In this document: piece after piece, positions 49,184 through 58,682 of the stretch
How positions within the stretch are numbered: position 1 is the stretch's first letter
How the letters are laid out: the number at the start of each line of letters is the position of its first letter
Source: Kocuria tytonis
GTDB taxonomy: Bacteria; Actinomycetota; Actinomycetes; Actinomycetales; Micrococcaceae
Reading direction: 5' to 3'
Length of the DNA: 64,000 nucleotides
NCBI RefSeq assembly: GCF_003226895.2
Contig: NZ_PNJG02000001.1
Span: 1,240,001-1,304,000, forward strand
Program-made: the position numbers and the translations under genes
Notes under the pieces: model-generated
What the model was told of the DNA's origin: nothing
What the model saw: only the letters and a program-made list of their open reading frames with translations
The model's database searches: none

Positions 49184-50544
49184 GCCTGCTCCTCTGCTGC
49201 GCCCGCGGGGCGTCCGTCCGTCCCGGAGGCGCGCTCCGCCGCGCGTGCGGGGCCCGACGCCGCCGGGGCCCCGGGGACCTCGATCCGCCCCTCGGACGCC
49301 GCGAGTGCGACGTCCGTGCGGTAGTGGGACCCCTCCAGGGTGATGTGCTCGATCCCACGATAACCGCGCTCGCGCGCCTGCCGCAGGTCCGCGCCGCGGG
49401 ACACCACGGCGAGCACCCGGCCGCCGGAGGACACCAGCTCACCGGCCTCGGTGCGCTCCGTCCCGGCGTGGACCACCCAGGTCTCCTCCTCGCGGGAGGC
49501 GTCCTGCAGTCCCGTGATCACGTCCCCCTTGCGCGGGGCACCGGGGTAGTTGTGCGCGGCCAGCACGATGCTCACGGCGGCCCCGGGCCGCCACTGCAGC
49601 GGACGGTCCTCGGCGAGGCGACCCCGTGCGGCGTCGAGCAGCAGCCCGCCCAGCTGGGTCTCCAGCATGGCCAGGACGGATTGGGTCTCGGGATCCCCGA
49701 AGCGCGCGTTGAACTCGATCACCCGCGTGCCCCGGGAGGTGACGGCCAGACCGCAGTAGAGCACGCCCGTGAACGGGGTGCCGCGGCGGCGCAGCTCGTC
49801 GATCACCGGGCGGGCCACGCGCTCCACGACGTCCTCGGTGAAGCCCTCGGGCAGCCAGTCCAGGGGGGTGTAGGCACCCATGCCGCCGGTGTTCGGACCC
49901 TGGTCTCCGTCCCGGACGCGCTTGAAGTCCTGCGCGGGCTGCAGCGGCACCACGTGCGTGCCGTCGCTGAGCACGAACAGGGAGACCTCCGGGCCGTCCA
50001 GGAACTCCTCTACGAGGACGGCTCCCCCGGCGTCCAGGCACTCCCGGGCGTGCGCCTCCGCACGGTCCCGGTCCGCGGTGACCACAACGCCCTTGCCCGC
50101 GGCCAGACCGTCGTCCTTGACCACGTACGGGGCACCGAACTCGTCGAACGCCGCGCGCACCCGCGCGATGTCCGAGGTGGCGACGGCGCGTGCCGTGGGG
50201 ACATCCGCGGCCGCCATGACCTCCTTGGCGAACGCCTTGGAGCCCTCGATCCGGGCCGCCTCCCTGGACGGGCCGAAGACGGGGATCCCGGCCTCGCTCA
50301 GCGCGTCCGCCACGCCGGCCACGAGCGGGGCCTCCGGTCCCACGACCACGAGGTCCGCGGCCAGTTCCCGCGCGAGGGCCACCACGGCCTCCGGGTCCTG
50401 GGCGTTGAGGGGGTGCACGGGGACGTCCTGGGCGATCCCGGCGTTGCCGGGGGCCGCGTGGACCTCGCTCACGTGCGGGTCCCGCAGCAGGGACGTGATC
50501 ATCGCGTGCTCGCGGCCGCCTGGGCCCACCACCAATACCTTCAC
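49180..50544 (-). CDS. purD: Phosphoribosylamine-glycine ligase
   Basis: 454 residues from GTG 50544. ATP-grasp enzyme of step two of purine synthesis. KVLVVGPGGREHAMITSLLR, VVVGPEAPLVAGVADALSEA, VFGPSREAARIEGSKAFAKE, APYVVKDDGLAAGKGVVVTA and VIEFNARFGDPETQSVLAML are the expected motifs. Some C-terminal residues (APAASGPARAAERASG) are extra. No ribosome site; TACGCT lies six bases before the GTG, i.e. a leaderless start. Confidence 0.95.
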   Translation of the reverse strand: MKVLVVGPGGREHAMITSLLRDPHVSEVHAAPGNAGIAQDVPVHPLNAQDPEAVVALARELAADLVVVGPEAPLVAGVADALSEAGIPVFGPSREAARIEGSKAFAKEVMAAADVPTARAVATSDIARVRAAFDEFGAPYVVKDDGLAAGKGVVVTADRDRAEAHARECLDAGGAVLVEEFLDGPEVSLFVLSDGTHVVPLQPAQDFKRVRDGDQGPNTGGMGAYTPLDWLPEGFTEDVVERVARPVIDELRRRGTPFTGVLYCGLAVTSRGTRVIEFNARFGDPETQSVLAMLETQLGGLLLDAARGRLAEDRPLQWRPGAAVSIVLAAHNYPGAPRKGDVITGLQDASREEETWVVHAGTERTEAGELVSSGGRVLAVVSRGADLRQARERGYRGIEHITLEGSHYRTDVALAASEGRIEVPGAPAASGPARAAERASGTDGRPAGAAEEQA

Positions 50545-50550
50545 TGGCTC

Positions 50551-50556
50551 AGCGTA
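50551..50556 (-). promoter_or_regulatory. -10 box TACGCT for purD-purC (leaderless)
   Basis: Six bases separate TACGCT (minus strand) from GTG 50544. It faces the asparaginase promoter 46 bases away. Confidence 0.5.
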
Positions 50557-50602
50557 TCGGCCGGGGTCCTTCCCGGGGCAACGGGTGCTCCGGTGGCGCT
50601 GT

Positions 50603-50608
50603 CATACT
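50603..50608 (+). promoter_or_regulatory. -10 box CATACT for asparaginase (leaderless)
   Basis: CATACT, six bases, then ATG 50615, with no ribosome site between. Confidence 0.5.
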
Positions 50609-50614
50609 GGGGCC

Positions 50615-51616
50615 ATGGAGACTTTCAGCCCGGATCAGGCCGTGGAACTCGCGGTGGTGCAGCGCAGCGGTTTCGTGGAGTCCCGCCACAGCGGATCGGC
50701 CGTGGTGCTGGCCCCGGACGGCTCCGTGGCGTTCTCCGTGGGCGCCCCGGACGAGCCGGTCTTCCCGCGCTCCACCCTCAAGCCCTTCCAGGCCGTCGCC
50801 GCGATGAAGGCGGGGGCGGCGCTGCACGGCGAGCAGGTGGCGATCGCGGCGGCGTCGCACACCGGGACCTTCGACCACCTGGACGCGGTCAGCTCCATCC
50901 TCAAGGCCGCCGAGCTGGGCCCCGAGGCCCTGCAGTGCCCGCCCGACTGGCCCCAGGACGACGACACCCGCGCGTGGCTGATCCGCACCGAGCGCGGCAA
51001 GAACCGCATGTGCATGAACTGCTCCGGAAAGCACGCCGCGTTCCTGCTCGCGTGCGTGACCAACGGCTGGCCCACGGACACCTACCTGGACCCCGAGCAC
51101 CCGCTGCAGCGCCTCGTGGTGGAGACCATCGAGGAGTTCTCCGGCGAGCGCGCGGCCCACGTGGGCATCGACGGCTGCGGGGCGCCCCTCACGGCGATCT
51201 CCCTGACCGGCCTGGCGCGCATGTACTCCACGCTGGGGCGCGCCGCCCGCAACATCCAGGCGGACGCCCGCGCCGCCACGGTGGCAACCTCCATGCTGGA
51301 CTACCCGGAGTACGTCCAGGGCCCGGGGCGCTCCAACACGGTGGTCATGGAGGAGCTGGACGTGATCACCAAGCTGGGCGCGGAGGGCGTGCTGGGGCTC
51401 GGCACCCGCTCCGGGTGGTCCGTGGCCATCAAGATGCTCGACGGCTCCTCCCGCGCCAACTCCCTGGTGGGCCTCTCGCTGCTCGCCCACGCGGGCGCCA
51501 TCCCCCGGGCCGACGCCGACCGCGTCATCGAGCGCGTCACGGCTCCGATCACCGGTGCCGGGCGCCCCGTGGGAGCCGTCGAGCTGGCCCCCGGGCTGCG
51601 GGAGCTGCTCGACTGA
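50615..51616 (+). CDS. Asparaginase (asparaginase II family)
   Basis: 333 residues. The Rhizobium-type asparaginase II fold, related to class A beta-lactamase-like proteins: ESRHSGSAVVLAPDG, PRSTLKPFQAVAAMKAGAAL with an SxxK pair, AASHTGTFDHLDAVSSIL, NCSGKHAAFLLACVTNGW and GIDGCGAPLTAISLTGLARM. The two conserved Cys/Lys near CSGKH and DGCG coincide with the metal and catalytic residues of the family. It should hydrolyse L-asparagine to aspartate and ammonia; aspartate feeds purC, though the pairing may be chance. Divergent from purDC. Confidence 0.9.
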   Translation: METFSPDQAVELAVVQRSGFVESRHSGSAVVLAPDGSVAFSVGAPDEPVFPRSTLKPFQAVAAMKAGAALHGEQVAIAAASHTGTFDHLDAVSSILKAAELGPEALQCPPDWPQDDDTRAWLIRTERGKNRMCMNCSGKHAAFLLACVTNGWPTDTYLDPEHPLQRLVVETIEEFSGERAAHVGIDGCGAPLTAISLTGLARMYSTLGRAARNIQADARAATVATSMLDYPEYVQGPGRSNTVVMEELDVITKLGAEGVLGLGTRSGWSVAIKMLDGSSRANSLVGLSLLAHAGAIPRADADRVIERVTAPITGAGRPVGAVELAPGLRELLD

Positions 51617-51797
51617 CCACCGCTCCGGGCTCCCCGTGCAGCACCCTTCCCAGCGGGTGGCCGCCGCGGCACGATCCGCACCGGGAGCTCCGGGTGCGCC
51701 ACAGCGATCGCCGCCGCGGACGGCCCCCTCGACGGCGGAGACCCCCGAACTCCCTCATCTTCCCCGACCGCACCAGGACACCGGAGGCCCCACCACC

Positions 51798-52157
51798 GTG
51801 AAACGCCGGATCAGCCCCGCGGACGGCTCCCTCGCCCTCGCGCAGTGGCGCCGCGCCCCGGAGGACGCCGACAGGAGGACCGTGGCCACGGCCGTGCGGT
51901 ACTGCCTCGAGGAGCTGGGAACCCGCGCGGAGGGCAACTCCGTGGAGGTGCGCGTGCCGCCCTTCGGTGTCACGCAGTGCGTGCCCGGCCCACGGCACAC
52001 CCGCGGCACCCCGCCCAACGTGGTGGAGACGGACGCCACCACCTGGCTGGCGCTCGCCACCGGGGCGGAGACCTGGGCGCACGCCGTGGCGGAGGGCACC
52101 GTGGCGGCGTCGGGAACCCGCACGGACCTCAGCGCCTGGCTGCCCCTGTTCCGCTGA
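51798..52157 (+). CDS. Sterol-carrier-like small protein (Rv0807 type)
   Basis: 119 residues from GTG 51798, with GGAGG ten bases before it. KRRISPADGSLALAQWRRA, TAVRYCLEELGTRAEGNSVE, VRVPPFGVTQCVPGPRHTRG and ETDATTWLALATGAETWAHA are typical of the actinobacterial protein encoded upstream of purF and named sterol carrier family protein, after a weak SCP2 likeness. Function unknown; its constant place beside purF suggests a link with purine synthesis. The open frame to 51555 is in the tail of the asparaginase gene. Confidence 0.82.
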   Translation: MKRRISPADGSLALAQWRRAPEDADRRTVATAVRYCLEELGTRAEGNSVEVRVPPFGVTQCVPGPRHTRGTPPNVVETDATTWLALATGAETWAHAVAEGTVAASGTRTDLSAWLPLFR

Positions 52158-52238
52158 GGAGAACTCCCAGGGGATCGCAAGACCAGCCCACCGGCCCACC
52201 GGCGCCGGGGTGGTGGGCCGCGCGATAACCTGGAGACC

Positions 52239-52571
52239 ATGACGTCCGCCAGCCCAGAGTCACCCGACCGTCACGTGCCGTCCGAGACCGCCACACAGGA
52301 CGTGACGGTGCGACGCGCCCCCAACCTGATCGCCTTCGTGGCCACGGGTGCGGCGGTGGGCGCCATCGTCGGCCTGCTCGTGGGCGCCCTGGGTCCCGGC
52401 GCCCTGGCCTACACCCGCGCCGCCATCATCGGCTTCTTCCTGATGTCGTTCCTGATCGGGGGCGCCGCTCTCGGCGCCGTGGTGGGCCTCGTGCTGGACC
52501 GGATCTCCCTCAAGCGCGCCCGCAACGTGGCCGCCGAGGTCCACGAGGGCGGCCGACGCCCCGGCTCGTGA
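52239..52571 (+). CDS. Hypothetical two-TM membrane protein
   Basis: 110 residues. A polar N-terminus (MTSASPESPDRHVPSETATQ), two membrane helices (LIAFVATGAAVGAIVGLLVGAL and a second at FFLMSFLIGGAALGAVVGLV) and a basic C-terminus (DRISLKRARNVAAEV). TAACCT lies seven bases before ATG; GGAG at 52232-52235 is also close enough to act as a ribosome site. Found between the SCP-like gene and purF. Function unknown. Confidence 0.75.
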   Translation: MTSASPESPDRHVPSETATQDVTVRRAPNLIAFVATGAAVGAIVGLLVGALGPGALAYTRAAIIGFFLMSFLIGGAALGAVVGLVLDRISLKRARNVAAEVHEGGRRPGS

Positions 52572-52577
52572 GACACT
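52572..52577 (+). promoter_or_regulatory. -10 box GACACT for purF (leaderless)
   Basis: GACACT, six bases, then GTG 52584. It overlaps the end of the preceding gene by no base (stop at 52571). Confidence 0.45.
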
Positions 52578-52583
52578 GTTCCC

Positions 52584-54131
52584 GTGGTTCGAGCTGACGG
52601 AAAACTCTCACACGATCTTCTGCCCGGCGAAAAAGGCCCCCAGGACGCGTGCGGCGTGTTCGGTGTGTGGGCCCCAGGGGAGGACGTGGCCAAACTCGCC
52701 TACTACGGGCTGTACGCGCTGCAGCACCGTGGGCAGGAGTCCGCGGGCATCGCCACCTCGGACGGTGAGCGGATCTCGGTCTACAAGGACATGGGGCTCG
52801 TGTCCCAGGTCTTCGACGAGACCACGCTCAACACCCTCAAGGGCTACCTGGCCGTGGGTCATGCCCGGTACTCCACCACCGGCGCTTCCCACTGGGCCAA
52901 TGCGCAGCCCACCCTGGGCGCCACACCCCACGGCACCCTGGCGCTCGCGCACAACGGCAACCTGACCAACTCCGCGGAGCTCTACGACCTGCTGATCGAC
53001 AAGTCCGGGTTCCCCTCCCGCGGCGAGATGGCCCGCGGCAACACCACGGACACCGCACTGATCACCGCGCTGCTCGCGGAGCACCCCCTGAACTCGCTCG
53101 AGGAAGCCGCCATGAAGCTGCTGCCGCAGCTCGTGGGCTCCTTCTGCCTCACGTTCATGGACGAGAGCACCCTCTACGCCGCGCGTGACCCGCTGGGGGT
53201 GCGCCCGCTCGTGCTGGGCCGTCTGGAACGCGGCTGGGTGGTCGCCTCCGAGACCGCCGCACTGGACATCGTGGGCGCCTCCCTCGTGCGCGAGGTGGAG
53301 CCCGGGGAGTTCATCGCGGTCGACGAGAACGGGCTGCGCTCGAGCCGCTTCGCGGAGCCCACCCCGGCCGGCTGCGTGTTCGAGTACGTGTACCTGGCCC
53401 GCCCGGACACCACCATCAACGGCCGCTCGGTCTACGAGTCCCGCGTGGAGATGGGCCGCAGGCTCGCACGGGAGCACGCCGTGGACGCGGACCTCGTGAT
53501 GCCCACCCCGGAGTCCGGCACGCCGGCGGCAATCGGCTACGCGGAGGCCTCGGGCATCCCGTTCGGCCACGGGCTCGTGAAGAACTCCTACGTGGGGCGC
53601 ACGTTCATCGAGCCGTCCAACACCATCCGCCAGCTCGGGATCCGGCTCAAGCTCAACCCCCTGCGCTCCATCGTGGCGGGCAAGCGCCTGGTGGTCGTGG
53701 ACGACTCCATCGTGCGCGGCAACACCCAGCGGGCCCTGGTCCGGATGCTGCGCGAGGCCGGCGCGGCGGAGATCCACGTGCGGATCTCCTCCCCGCCCAT
53801 CAAGTGGCCGTGCTTCTACGGCATCGACTTCGCCACCCCCGCCGAGCTGATCGCCAACGGCCTCACCGTGGCGGACGTCCAGGCGTCCCTGGGTGCGGAC
53901 TCGCTCGGCTACATCTCCGAGGAGGGGATGATCGAGGCCACCGCCCAGTCCCGCGGCAACCTCTGCACGGCCTGCTTCTCGGGCCAGTACCCCACCACGC
54001 TGCCCAAGGCGGACCGGCTCGGCAAGGCCGTCCTGGAGGCCCCCGGCGCCCACGCGGAGCCCTCCGAGGACCTCGTGGTCCCCGCCCCGACAGCAGACCC
54101 CGCCGGCACTCCCGAGGAGACCACCGCATGA
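52584..54131 (+). CDS. purF: Amidophosphoribosyltransferase
   Basis: 515 residues from GTG 52584. First step of purine synthesis (PRPP plus glutamine). The N-terminal nucleophile is C23 in DACGVFGVW, which needs removal of a 22-residue propeptide; GLYALQHRGQESAGI, GHARYSTTGASHWANAQP and AHNGNLTN are glutaminase motifs. The PRPP loop is LVVVDDSIVRGNTQRALVRM. Cys in AGCVFEYVYL, WPCFYGID and NLCTACFSG form the [4Fe-4S] site of the Bacillus-type enzyme. It overlaps purM by four bases. Confidence 0.96.
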   Translation: MVRADGKLSHDLLPGEKGPQDACGVFGVWAPGEDVAKLAYYGLYALQHRGQESAGIATSDGERISVYKDMGLVSQVFDETTLNTLKGYLAVGHARYSTTGASHWANAQPTLGATPHGTLALAHNGNLTNSAELYDLLIDKSGFPSRGEMARGNTTDTALITALLAEHPLNSLEEAAMKLLPQLVGSFCLTFMDESTLYAARDPLGVRPLVLGRLERGWVVASETAALDIVGASLVREVEPGEFIAVDENGLRSSRFAEPTPAGCVFEYVYLARPDTTINGRSVYESRVEMGRRLAREHAVDADLVMPTPESGTPAAIGYAEASGIPFGHGLVKNSYVGRTFIEPSNTIRQLGIRLKLNPLRSIVAGKRLVVVDDSIVRGNTQRALVRMLREAGAAEIHVRISSPPIKWPCFYGIDFATPAELIANGLTVADVQASLGADSLGYISEEGMIEATAQSRGNLCTACFSGQYPTTLPKADRLGKAVLEAPGAHAEPSEDLVVPAPTADPAGTPEETTA

Positions 54132-55288
54132 GCCCGCAGCAGCCCCAGAACTCCCAGCCCGTGACGTACGCGAGCGCCGGAGTGGACGTGGAGGCCGGGG
54201 ACCGCGCCGTCGAGCTCATGAAGGCCGCGGTCAAGGCCACGCACACCCCCGGTGTGGTGGGTGGCGTGGGCGGGTTCGCGGGGCTCTTCGACGTCTCCGA
54301 GCTCACCGCGTACCGCAGGCCCTACCTGGCCACGTCCACGGACGGAGTGGGCACCAAGGTGGCCATCGCCCAGTCCCTGGACGTCCACGACACCATCGGG
54401 TGGGACCTCGTGGGCATGGTCGTGGACGACATCGTGGTGGTGGGCGCCAAGCCGCTGTTCATGACGGACTACATCGCCACGGGCAGGGTGGTCCCGGAGC
54501 GCATCGCGGGCATCGTGCGCGGCATCGCCGCCGCGTGCGAGGCCGCCGGGACCGCGCTCGTGGGCGGGGAGACCGCCGAGCACCCCGGCCTGCTCGGGGT
54601 GGACGAGTACGACGTCGCCGGTGCCGCCACCGGCGTGGTCGAGGCGGACGAGCTGCTCGGTCCGCAGCGTGTGCGGGACGGTGACGTGATCATCGGCATG
54701 GCCTCCTCCGGTCTGCACTCCAACGGCTACTCGCTCGTGCGCCGCGTCATCAACATGGCGGGCTGGCAGCTGGACCGCCAGGTCAGCGAGCTGGGCCGCA
54801 CCCTGGGCGAGGAGCTGCTCGAGCCCACGCGGGTGTACGCCGCGGACGTCCTGGACCTGGCCCGCGCCTTCCCCGTGAACGGGGCCCACGGCGCCACGGG
54901 CCACGGCGTGCGGGGCTTCTCCCACGTGACCGGCGGGGGGCTGGCGGCCAACCTCGCCCGGGTGCTGCCCGCGGAGCTGCAGGCCACCGTGGACCGTTCC
55001 ACGTGGTCCCTGCCGCCGGTGTTCCGGCTCGTGGCCGAGCTCGGCCACGTCCCGCAGGCGGATCTGGAGCGCACCCTGAACCTGGGTGTGGGCATGGTCG
55101 CGATCGTGGACCCCTCGGTGGCCGACGCCGCCGTCGCCCACCTCTGCGACCGCGGAGTGCCCTCCTGGATCATGGGCCGCGTGGGTCCCGTGGATCCGGA
55201 CGCCGCCCGGCACGGCAGCGACTGGGTGCAGGGCGCCAAGGGTGTGGCCGGCGGCGGCGTGCTCATGACGGGTCGGTACGCGAACTGA
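54128..55288 (+). CDS. purM: Phosphoribosylformylglycinamidine cyclo-ligase
   Basis: 386 residues. AIR synthase. TYASAGVDVEAGDRAVELMK (ATP-binding start), PYLATSTDGVGTKVAIAQ, ALVGGETAEHPGLLGVDEYD, GMASSGLHSNGYSLVRRV, HGVRGFSHVTGGGLAANLAR and GVGMVAIVDPS are the usual motifs. ATG 54128 overlaps purF. Followed after one base by a strong hairpin, and then by a convergent DUF3073 gene, the same order as in M. tuberculosis (Rv0809-Rv0810c, from memory). Confidence 0.95.
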   Translation: MSPQQPQNSQPVTYASAGVDVEAGDRAVELMKAAVKATHTPGVVGGVGGFAGLFDVSELTAYRRPYLATSTDGVGTKVAIAQSLDVHDTIGWDLVGMVVDDIVVVGAKPLFMTDYIATGRVVPERIAGIVRGIAAACEAAGTALVGGETAEHPGLLGVDEYDVAGAATGVVEADELLGPQRVRDGDVIIGMASSGLHSNGYSLVRRVINMAGWQLDRQVSELGRTLGEELLEPTRVYAADVLDLARAFPVNGAHGATGHGVRGFSHVTGGGLAANLARVLPAELQATVDRSTWSLPPVFRLVAELGHVPQADLERTLNLGVGMVAIVDPSVADAAVAHLCDRGVPSWIMGRVGPVDPDAARHGSDWVQGAKGVAGGGVLMTGRYAN

Positions 55289-55343
55289 GTGACAGCACGC
55301 AGCGAACCGCCCACACGGCGGTGTGGGCGGTTCGCTGAGTCAC
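55289..55343. terminator. Bidirectional terminator between purM and DUF3073
   Basis: A perfect 16-bp stem (55301-55316 with 55321-55336) with loop GGCG, extended by a C-G pair and an outer 5-bp repeat (GTGAC/GTCAC, 55289-55293 with 55339-55343). It begins right after the purM stop. Confidence 0.88.
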
Positions 55344-55380
55344 TGAAGTCGAGCGGCGCGCTGGTGCGCCGGACGCCGGG

Positions 55381-55581
55381 TCAGTCGTAGTCGGAGTACT
55401 TCTCCGCGTAGGTCGAGTAGTCGTCCTCGTCCTCGGGTCGTTCCTCGTGATCCACGGCTCGGGACGACGGTTTCGTGCCGCGCAGCTCGCGCTGCAGGGC
55501 CGAGTAGTCGGTCTGCGGGCTGAAGTACTTGATCTCCCGCGCCTGTCGTGTCGCCTTCGCCTTTTGACGGCCGCGCCCCAT
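55381..55581 (-). CDS. DUF3073 protein
   Basis: 66 residues from ATG 55581, with GAGGGGG upstream. MGRGRQKAKATRQAREIKYF, SPQTDYSALQRELRGT and an acidic C-terminus (EDEDDYSTYAEKYSDYD) are exactly the DUF3073 pattern, a small actinobacterial protein of unknown function, basic at one end and acidic at the other. Conserved neighbour of purM. The longer frame to 56097 runs into the clpB terminator region and is not coding. The 260 bases up to the clpB stop hold only its terminator. Confidence 0.9.
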   Translation of the reverse strand: MGRGRQKAKATRQAREIKYFSPQTDYSALQRELRGTKPSSRAVDHEERPEDEDDYSTYAEKYSDYD

Positions 55582-55769
55582 GGCGTGACCCCCTCTGCGT
55601 CTCGTGTCCGGTGGGCGGTAGCGTGCTGAGCGCACAATACGGCCCCGGAGTGTCTTGTCAGTTTTTCGTGAGTCCAGGGTACATGTTTTGAACGGTTCGC
55701 GCGCACCGGCGGGCTGAGCGTACACCCCCCCCGGCCGACACGCATCCGCCCCGGGGGTCTCCGGTGCCG

Positions 55770-55829
55770 ACACGGGTGGACCCGCCCCGACGGCGTCACC
55801 GTCTCGAGGGGCGGGTCCGCGATCCGTGT
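55770..55829 (-). terminator. Compound hairpin terminator after clpB
   Basis: Nested pairing: ACACGG/CCGTGT (55770-55775 with 55824-55829), GGACCCGCCCC with its exact complement (55778-55788 with 55808-55818) and an inner GACGG/CCGTC (55789-55793 with 55799-55803). It starts 13 bases after the clpB stop. Confidence 0.82.
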
Positions 55830-55841
55830 GCGACCAGCCGG

Positions 55842-58505
55842 TCACTGGTCCACGATCTCCGCGTCCACGATGCCGTCGTCGCCCTCGGACGGTGACGCCG
55901 CGGCGTCCTCGTGGGAGGTGGTGACCGTGAGGCCGTCCTCGGCGACGTCCGGGTTGACGTCCACGACCACGGTGTCCCCGTCCACGATGGCGCCGGAGAG
56001 CAGCCCGCGTGCCAGGCGGTCGCCGATCTCGCGCTGCACCAGCCGGCGCAGCGGACGGGCGCCGTAGGCGGGGTCGTAGCCGGTGATGCCCAGCCACTCG
56101 CTCGCCGCGGGCGTGACCACCAGGGCCAGCCGGCGCTGCGCGAGTCGCCTGCCGAGCTGGGCCACCTGGATGTCCACGATCTTCGCGAGGTCCTCGGTGC
56201 TCAGCGGCTCGAACATGATGATGTCGTCCAGCCGGTTCAGGAACTCCGGCTTGAAGGACGCGTTCACCACGCCCATCACGGCGTTGTTCTTGGCCGTCTC
56301 GTCCATCATGGGGTCCACCAGGAACTGGCTGCCCATGTTGGAGGTGAGGATCAGGATCACGTTGCGGAAGTCCACGGTGCGGCCCTGGCCGTCGGTCAGC
56401 CGACCGTCGTCGAGCACCTGCAGCAGGATGTCGAAGACCTCGGGGTGGGCCTTCTCCACCTCGTCCAACAGCACCACGGAGTACGGGCGACGCCGCACGG
56501 CCTCGGTGAGCTGGCCGCCCTCGTCGTAGCCCACGTACCCCGGAGGGGCGCCGACCAGACGGGAGACGGAGTGCTTCTCCGAGTACTCGGACATGTCGAT
56601 GCGGATCAGTGCACGCTCGTCGTCGAACTGGAAGTCCGCCAGGGACTTGGCCAGCTCGGTCTTGCCCACACCCGTGGGGCCCAGGAACATGAACGAGCCG
56701 ATGGGCCGGTCCGGGTCCGAGATGCCCGCGCGCGAGCGGCGCACGGCGTCCGCCACGGCGGTCACGGCCTTGCGCTGACCGATCAGCCGCCTGCCCAGGA
56801 CGTCCTCCATGTGCAGCAGCTTCTCGGACTCGCCCTGCAGCATCTTGCCCGCGGGGATCCCGGTCCAGGCGGAGATCACCTCGGCGATGTCGTCTGCGGT
56901 GACCTCCTCGGAGACCATGGTGTCCTCCGCCGCGCCGCCGGCGTCCTCCTGGGCCTGGGCGGCATCGAGCTGCTTCTGGGCGTTCGGGATCTCGCCGTAG
57001 AGCAGCCGGGAGGCCTCGCCGAGGTCGCCGTTGCGCTGGGCACGCTCGGCCTGCGAGCGCAGGTCGTCGATGCGGGCCTTGAGCTCACCCACCTGGTTCA
57101 GCCCGGCCTTCTCCGCCTCCCAGCGCGCGTTGAGCGCGTCCAGCTCGGCCTCTTTGTCCGCCTTGTCCTGGCGCAGTGCGGCCAGGCGCTCCACGGAGGC
57201 GGGGTCCGTCTCGCCGTCCAGGGCCAGCTCCTCCATGGTCAGCCGGTCCACGGCACGGCGCAGCTCGTCGATCTCCTCCGGCGCGGAGTCGATCTCCATG
57301 CGCAGCCGGGACGCGGCCTCGTCGATGAGGTCGATGGCCTTGTCCGGGAGCTGACGGCTGGGGATGTAGCGGGTGGACAGCTGTGCCGCGGCCACCAGGG
57401 CGGAGTCCGCGATCTGCACCTTGTGGTGCGCCTCGTAGCGCTCCTTGAGCCCGCGCAGGATGGCCACGGTGTCCTCCACCGAGGGCTCCCCCACGTAGAC
57501 CTGCTGGAAGCGGCGCTCCAGGGCGGCGTCCTTCTCGATGTTCTCGCGGTACTCGTCCAGCGTGGTGGCACCGATCAGGCGCAGCTCACCGCGGGCCAGC
57601 ATGGGCTTGAGCATGTTGCCCGCGTCCATGGAGCCCTCGGAGGCGCCCGCTCCCACCACGGTGTGGATCTCGTCGATGAACGTGACGATCTGGCCCTCGG
57701 AGTTCTTGATCTCGTCCAGGACGGCCTTCAGGCGCTCCTCGAACTCGCCGCGGTACTTGGCGCCGGCCACCATGGACCCGAGGTCCAGGGAGATCAGGGT
57801 CTTGCCGCGCAGGGACTCGGGGACGTCCCCGGCCACCATGCGCTGGGCGAGACCCTCCACCACGGCGGTCTTACCCACGCCGGGCTCACCGATCAGCACG
57901 GGGTTGTTCTTGGTGCGCCGGGAGAGCACCTGGACCACGCGGCGGATCTCCGAATCACGGCCGATGACCGGATCCAGCTTGCCGTCCCGGGCGATCGCGG
58001 TGAGGTCCGTGCCGTACTTCTCCAAGGACTGGAACGTGCCCTCCGGATCCGGGCTGGTCACCCGGCGGTCGCCCCGCACCTGCGGAATGGCCTCGCCGAG
58101 GGCCTCGTCCGTGACCCCGGCACCCTTGAGCGCCTCCGCGGTCTTGTCGTGGCCCGCGGCCAGACCGTAGAGGATGTGCTCCGTGGAGACGTACTCGTCC
58201 TTCAGCTCGCGGGCGTAGTTCTCCGCAGCCTGCAGCGCCTGCAGGGCGGCACGGCCCAGCTGCGGCTGCGCCGTGGAGTTCCCGGACGCGCTGGGCATCT
58301 CGTGGATGAGGTTGCTGGCCTTGATGGACACGGCGTCCGCGTTCGCGCCGGTGGCCTTCAGGACCGCCACGGCCACGCCGTCCCGCTGGTCCATGAGGGC
58401 CTTCAAGATGTGGGCCGGTTCGATGGTGGGGTTGCCCGCCGTGGCGGCATTCGTGGCCGCGGCACTCAGGGCTTCTTGGGACTTGGTGGTGAACTTGGTG
58501 TCCAT
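55842..58505 (-). CDS. clpB: ATP-dependent disaggregase ClpB
   Basis: 887 residues. Hexameric AAA+ protein that, with DnaK, rescues aggregated proteins after heat shock. N-domain ([20 protein letters not shown], then [12 protein letters not shown]-like region at 100-110), Walker A1 [17 protein letters not shown], a coiled-coil M domain (about residues 400-530, rich in Glu/Lys/Leu) and Walker A2 [19 protein letters not shown], arginine finger region KNPVLIGEP and sensor [14 protein letters not shown]. Ends with an acidic tail. Expressed from a HAIR-controlled promoter with GAGGAG before ATG 58505. Confidence 0.96.
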   Translation of the reverse strand: MDTKFTTKSQEALSAAATNAATAGNPTIEPAHILKALMDQRDGVAVAVLKATGANADAVSIKASNLIHEMPSASGNSTAQPQLGRAALQALQAAENYARELKDEYVSTEHILYGLAAGHDKTAEALKGAGVTDEALGEAIPQVRGDRRVTSPDPEGTFQSLEKYGTDLTAIARDGKLDPVIGRDSEIRRVVQVLSRRTKNNPVLIGEPGVGKTAVVEGLAQRMVAGDVPESLRGKTLISLDLGSMVAGAKYRGEFEERLKAVLDEIKNSEGQIVTFIDEIHTVVGAGASEGSMDAGNMLKPMLARGELRLIGATTLDEYRENIEKDAALERRFQQVYVGEPSVEDTVAILRGLKERYEAHHKVQIADSALVAAAQLSTRYIPSRQLPDKAIDLIDEAASRLRMEIDSAPEEIDELRRAVDRLTMEELALDGETDPASVERLAALRQDKADKEAELDALNARWEAEKAGLNQVGELKARIDDLRSQAERAQRNGDLGEASRLLYGEIPNAQKQLDAAQAQEDAGGAAEDTMVSEEVTADDIAEVISAWTGIPAGKMLQGESEKLLHMEDVLGRRLIGQRKAVTAVADAVRRSRAGISDPDRPIGSFMFLGPTGVGKTELAKSLADFQFDDERALIRIDMSEYSEKHSVSRLVGAPPGYVGYDEGGQLTEAVRRRPYSVVLLDEVEKAHPEVFDILLQVLDDGRLTDGQGRTVDFRNVILILTSNMGSQFLVDPMMDETAKNNAVMGVVNASFKPEFLNRLDDIIMFEPLSTEDLAKIVDIQVAQLGRRLAQRRLALVVTPAASEWLGITGYDPAYGARPLRRLVQREIGDRLARGLLSGAIVDGDTVVVDVNPDVAEDGLTVTTSHEDAAASPSEGDDGIVDAEIVDQ

Positions 58506-58543
58506 GGCATCTCCTCGTGCTTGATCGACGTTTCATCACTTGC

Positions 58544-58564
58544 CTTGAGTCTATCCCGCTCAAT
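58544..58564. promoter_or_regulatory. HAIR operator (HspR) at the clpB promoter
   Basis: CTTGAGT-N7-GCTCAAT against the HspR consensus CTTGAGT-N7-ACTCAAG: all seven bases of the left half and five of seven on the right. The clpB -10 box TAGACT (minus strand, 58548-58553) lies inside it, with TTCCTA (58571-58576) at -35 and a 17-base spacer. Repression by HspR, released on heat shock, is the expected control. hspR itself is not in this window. Confidence 0.8.
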
Positions 58565-58619
58565 TCGCATTAGGAAGGCCAGAGCCTTGGAGACCTCGGA
58601 ACCGCTCCGTTGCACCGGC

Positions 58620-58625
58620 TATGCT
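58620..58625 (+). promoter_or_regulatory. -10 box TATGCT of the small gene at 58683
   Basis: TATGCT 57 bases before the start; GGAAGGA ribosome site at 58671-58677. Confidence 0.4.
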
Positions 58626-58682
58626 TAGTGCATCAGTTGTTGAGGCGAGACCGCCCCGCCCGTCCCGTGGGAAGGACCAGCC

